Origin: a virus
Length of the DNA stretch: 41,269 nucleotides
Virus record (IMG/VR): IMGVR_UViG_3300042372_000619
Span: 1-41,269 of that record
Strand: one strand, 5' to 3'
The notes below the pieces were generated by a model. The model made no database searches and was not told where the DNA came from. It saw only the letters and a list, made by a program, of their open reading frames with translations. Below, in pieces: positions 39,403 to 41,269 of this stretch. The stretch's first letter is position 1; every line of letters starts with the position of its first letter. Made by a program: the position numbers and the translations under genes.

Positions 39403-40311
39403 TCAAGCGCGCGCGGCGGCCGCCACGTTCGGGTTTTCAAACTGCAGATAGCGGTTGCGCTCCTCCACCACAGCGGCGTGCTGCGGATGGGATTTGTTCA
39501 TCAGGGCCGCGCCCTTCACCGGGTCGCCTTCCAGGGCCGCGCGCGCGGCGTAGGCCTGGCTCGGCGTCAGGGCCTTCGACCCCACATCCGCCCGCTGGCC
39601 ATCCGCCGTCGGGCCGCCCTCCGCCTGCTTGTCCAGCACCTTCTTGAGGAACCGGGCCAGTTCGGGCGAGGACCCCACCTTGCTGTCCAGATCCAGCTCC
39701 TGCCGCAGCTTCTCGCCGCCCAGGTCGGTGATCAGCTTGCCGATCTCCTTCAGCGTCGTGTCATAGGCCGCGCCCCATTCGGTGCGCAGTTCGGTTTCGG
39801 CCGTCTTGGTCAGCGCCGCATCTTCCGCCGCCTGCGCTTCCGCCGCCTTGGCCGTCTCGGCGCGATACCAGTTCGCCGCCGCCTGCAGGAAGGCCGGCGG
39901 GAACGGACCCGCCTCATGCATCGCCTTGGTGAATTCCGTCACCGTGGCCACGTCATCTTCGCTGGCGCCGGTCAGGTCCAGCTTGTAGCCGTCCGCCGCG
40001 TCGGGCGCGCCCAGGGCCTTGTAGATCGCCCCGTAGGCCTCCTTGTCGTCCGGCTTGGTCGGCAACCGCAGCAACTGATCCGCCGGCACGCCCAGCCGCT
40101 TCTCCGCCGCGATCCCGGCCTGAATGGCGTCCGCCATGGTCGCGTGCCGCAGCACCCCCGGCTGGCTTTTCAGATCGTCCGGCAGGCTCGCGTGCCAGGG
40201 GGCATCCTCGCCGCCGCCGCCGGCTGGCGCGGGCGTGGGGTTGGGTGCGGCTTCAGTCCCCGAGTTCGGGGTCGGGTTCGGCGTCTCCACCGGGTTGGGC
40301 GCTTCGCTCAT
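39403..40311 (-). CDS. Scaffolding protein
   Basis: A 302-residue acidic, mainly helical protein. The N-terminus is Pro/Asn-rich and disordered (MSEAPNPVETPNPTPNSGTE). It is followed by DAIQAGIAAEKRLGVPADQLL, ALGAPDAADGYKLDLTGASE and AETELRTEWGAAYDTTLKEI, the pattern of podovirus scaffold proteins that guide procapsid assembly. ATG 40311 has GGAAGGAC upstream. The preceding gene overlaps it by 59 bases. Directly upstream of the capsid gene, as expected. Confidence 0.88.
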   Translation of the reverse strand: MSEAPNPVETPNPTPNSGTEAAPNPTPAPAGGGGEDAPWHASLPDDLKSQPGVLRHATMADAIQAGIAAEKRLGVPADQLLRLPTKPDDKEAYGAIYKALGAPDAADGYKLDLTGASEDDVATVTEFTKAMHEAGPFPPAFLQAAANWYRAETAKAAEAQAAEDAALTKTAETELRTEWGAAYDTTLKEIGKLITDLGGEKLRQELDLDSKVGSSPELARFLKKVLDKQAEGGPTADGQRADVGSKALTPSQAYAARAALEGDPVKGAALMNKSHPQHAAVVEERNRYLQFENPNVAAAARA

Positions 40312-40609
40312 GTTCAGGTCCTTCCAATCGACCAGTCATCACCATCGGGATCACGCTGGCCTGGTCGAAACCCGCGCGATTGATCACGTCCAGCGCCAGG
40401 TCATGGCCGCCCATGTGGAAGCCCAGCGACCACAGGTCCGGCGCCCCGCCGTATTTCATGCCGACACCCGCCAGCCCGGCGATATCCGCCAGCACCAGCC
40501 GCCCCAGCTCGTTGCCAAACGTGCGCAGATACGCCTCATCCAGCGCCGCCGGATCGCGAGCCCTGATCCGCGCAATCAGCGCCGGACCGTCAAACTCACT
40601 GGCGCTCAT
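40253..40609 (-). CDS. Bbp19-like small phage protein, 118 residues
   Basis: The product has a helical start (FDGPALIARIRARDPAALDE, AYLRTFGNELGRLVLADIAG) and a segment DLWSLGFHMGGHDLALDVIN. These resemble Bbp19-type small proteins placed upstream of scaffold genes in podoviruses (a helix F-x-T-x-x-G-R/x-x-V-L, then F-x-x-G-x(2-3)-L/V). The end (GPEHERSAQPGGDAEPDPEL) is read from the start of the scaffold gene in another frame; the 59-base overlap is large for this phage. Starts at ATG 40609, overlapping the previous stop (ATGA). Function unknown. Confidence 0.72.
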   Translation of the reverse strand: MSASEFDGPALIARIRARDPAALDEAYLRTFGNELGRLVLADIAGLAGVGMKYGGAPDLWSLGFHMGGHDLALDVINRAGFDQASVIPMVMTGRLEGPEHERSAQPGGDAEPDPELGD

Positions 40610-41061
40610 GCGGCCTTGCCCTGGCGCTGCTCTGCATCATACGCCCGCTTCCGCGCACGGCGCTCCGAACAACTTGCTTTGCAGGCCTGCGGTAGTACCG
40701 CCCCACAGCCGGGGCAGCTTTTCAGCACCGACTCCTCCTCAGATCCTCCCCCCGTTGGGGGAGGGGGACCGCGCGTAGCGGGGTGGAGGGGGTCAGCCGG
40801 AAGCTCAGGACCGCCAATTGCAACATAAGGCGTCTCATTGGCAGCTTCAGCCACCAACTCGCCGCTAATGGTTACCGCCCGCGCCGGATGCTCCCCGCAC
40901 CAGTCGTGCGAATTCACCAGCGGCCAGACACTCGAAAATCCTATGCCGGCATAGGGGGGCAGCCGGCGGCACTGACCGCGCGAGGAGACCTCGCCGCCCT
41001 GCCCCAGCGCAGCCGCCCAATACGGGCACGTGCCGCAAAATCCCTGCGTCCCGATATCCAT
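40606..41061 (-). CDS. Cys-rich, probably zinc-binding protein interrupted by a REP-like element
   Basis: A 151-residue protein starting at ATG 41061, overlapping the portal stop by one base. The N-terminal part has the phage-common pattern FCGTCPYW, RGQCRRLPP, VWPLVNSHDWCGEH. The C-terminal part has SCPGCGAVLPQACKASCSER, where the four Cys could bind a second zinc, and a basic end. The stretch between, DPLHPATRGPPPPTGGGSEE, is encoded by a 48-bp REP-like element (40745-40792) inserted without breaking the frame. The function is unknown. C-rich proteins of this type accompany portal genes in several podoviruses. Confidence 0.75.
   Translation of the reverse strand: MDIGTQGFCGTCPYWAAALGQGGEVSSRGQCRRLPPYAGIGFSSVWPLVNSHDWCGEHPARAVTISGELVAEAANETPYVAIGGPELPADPLHPATRGPPPPTGGGSEEESVLKSCPGCGAVLPQACKASCSERRARKRAYDAEQRQGKAA
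40745..40792. repeat. REP-like element inside a coding sequence
   Basis: CCTCCCCCCGTTGGGGGAGG then GACCGCGCGTAGCGGGGTGG-AGGGGG is nearly identical to 36649-36696 (two substitutions). It lies wholly within the Cys-rich gene and adds about 16 residues. Confidence 0.85.
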
Positions 41062-41269
41062 CACGCCGCCATCCTTCCGCCCTGCTGGATCTGGTCCGCC
41101 GTGGCCAGGTTCGCCGCGCCCTGCCCGGAGGCCTGCAACGCTTGCCCGGCCTGCTTCATCATTTCGGCGTTTTCCGCCATGGCGCGGGCCTGCTCGTCGC
41201 GGGCGCGCATCTCCGCCACCTGGGTGCGGCTGCGCATCGTCTCCGGCGGCAGCGCCAGCGCCTCACCGG
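41061..41269 (-). CDS. Portal protein, C-terminal part (rest at 1-1616)
   Basis: Final part of the portal gene, ending in TGA 41063-41061. Bases 41143-41269 repeat 1-127, so the unique part is 41061-41142. The encoded end is a Gln/Ala-rich helix (MMKQAGQALQASGQGAANLA) and QQGGRMAA, as is common for portal C-termini, which form the barrel. The stop overlaps the ATG of the Cys-rich gene. Confidence 0.92.
   Translation of the reverse strand, partial: GEALALPPETMRSRTQVAEMRARDEQARAMAENAEMMKQAGQALQASGQGAANLATADQIQQGGRMAA

Overview
The window is a complete temperate phage genome with a T7-like (podovirus) virion, about 41.1 kb and roughly two-thirds G+C. Bases 1-127 reappear exactly as 41143-41269, so the contig closes into a circle of 41,142 bp. 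The portal gene runs across the join and keeps its frame (565 codons plus stop). The host is very probably an alphaproteobacterium. Pointers are a GapR (DUF2312) protein, half of an alphaproteobacterial-type tRNA-Pro(UGG) in attP, a parS-like site, a TTGACAG-N14-GCTAATC promoter of Caulobacter type and GC-rich REP-like repeats. Caulobacterales is my best guess, not a proven assignment.

Late region, minus strand, from 7455 down to 1 and on from 41142 to 20372: small and large terminase, a 100-residue virion-type protein, a beta-helix tailspike, a small Pro/Ala-rich protein, portal, a Cys-rich protein, a Bbp19-like protein, scaffold, major capsid protein, a small head protein, tail tubular proteins A and B, a GNAT-like protein, three ejection/core-type proteins (one ending in a lytic transglycosylase, one with a ParB-like domain), an XF1762-type protein, a 892-residue core protein, GapR, a second tail fibre, a coiled-coil protein, holin, GH24 lysozyme and a small membrane protein. 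Most late genes overlap by 1-4 bases or lie a few bases apart, as in a translationally coupled operon.

Early and lysogeny region. A 542-bp control region (7456-7997) separates terS from a plus-strand accessory cassette (7998-11045: RadC, DUF3560 and several small unknowns). It holds 9-bp iteron-like repeats, three dyads and a promoter. A minus-strand replication block (15222-11042) carries a Cro-like protein, a DnaA-domain-IV-like DNA-binding protein, a Prim-Pol primase and a primase-helicase-type ATPase. A LexA/CI-type repressor (15358-15927) is flanked by two matching 17-bp operators. A convergent lipoprotein gene lies beside it, and a run of small plus-strand genes (16330-18660) leads to a tyrosine recombinase (18774-20111).

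attP lies directly after int and has a lambda-like layout: 12-bp arm-type repeats, a perfect IHF consensus, and a core made of the 5' half of tRNA-Pro. The main points for follow-up are a 15/16 match to the bacterial parS site beside the right-hand repressor operator, phage-borne GapR, the unusual 5'-half tRNA attP, an iteron-like candidate origin/control region, and a REP-like element inside a coding sequence.
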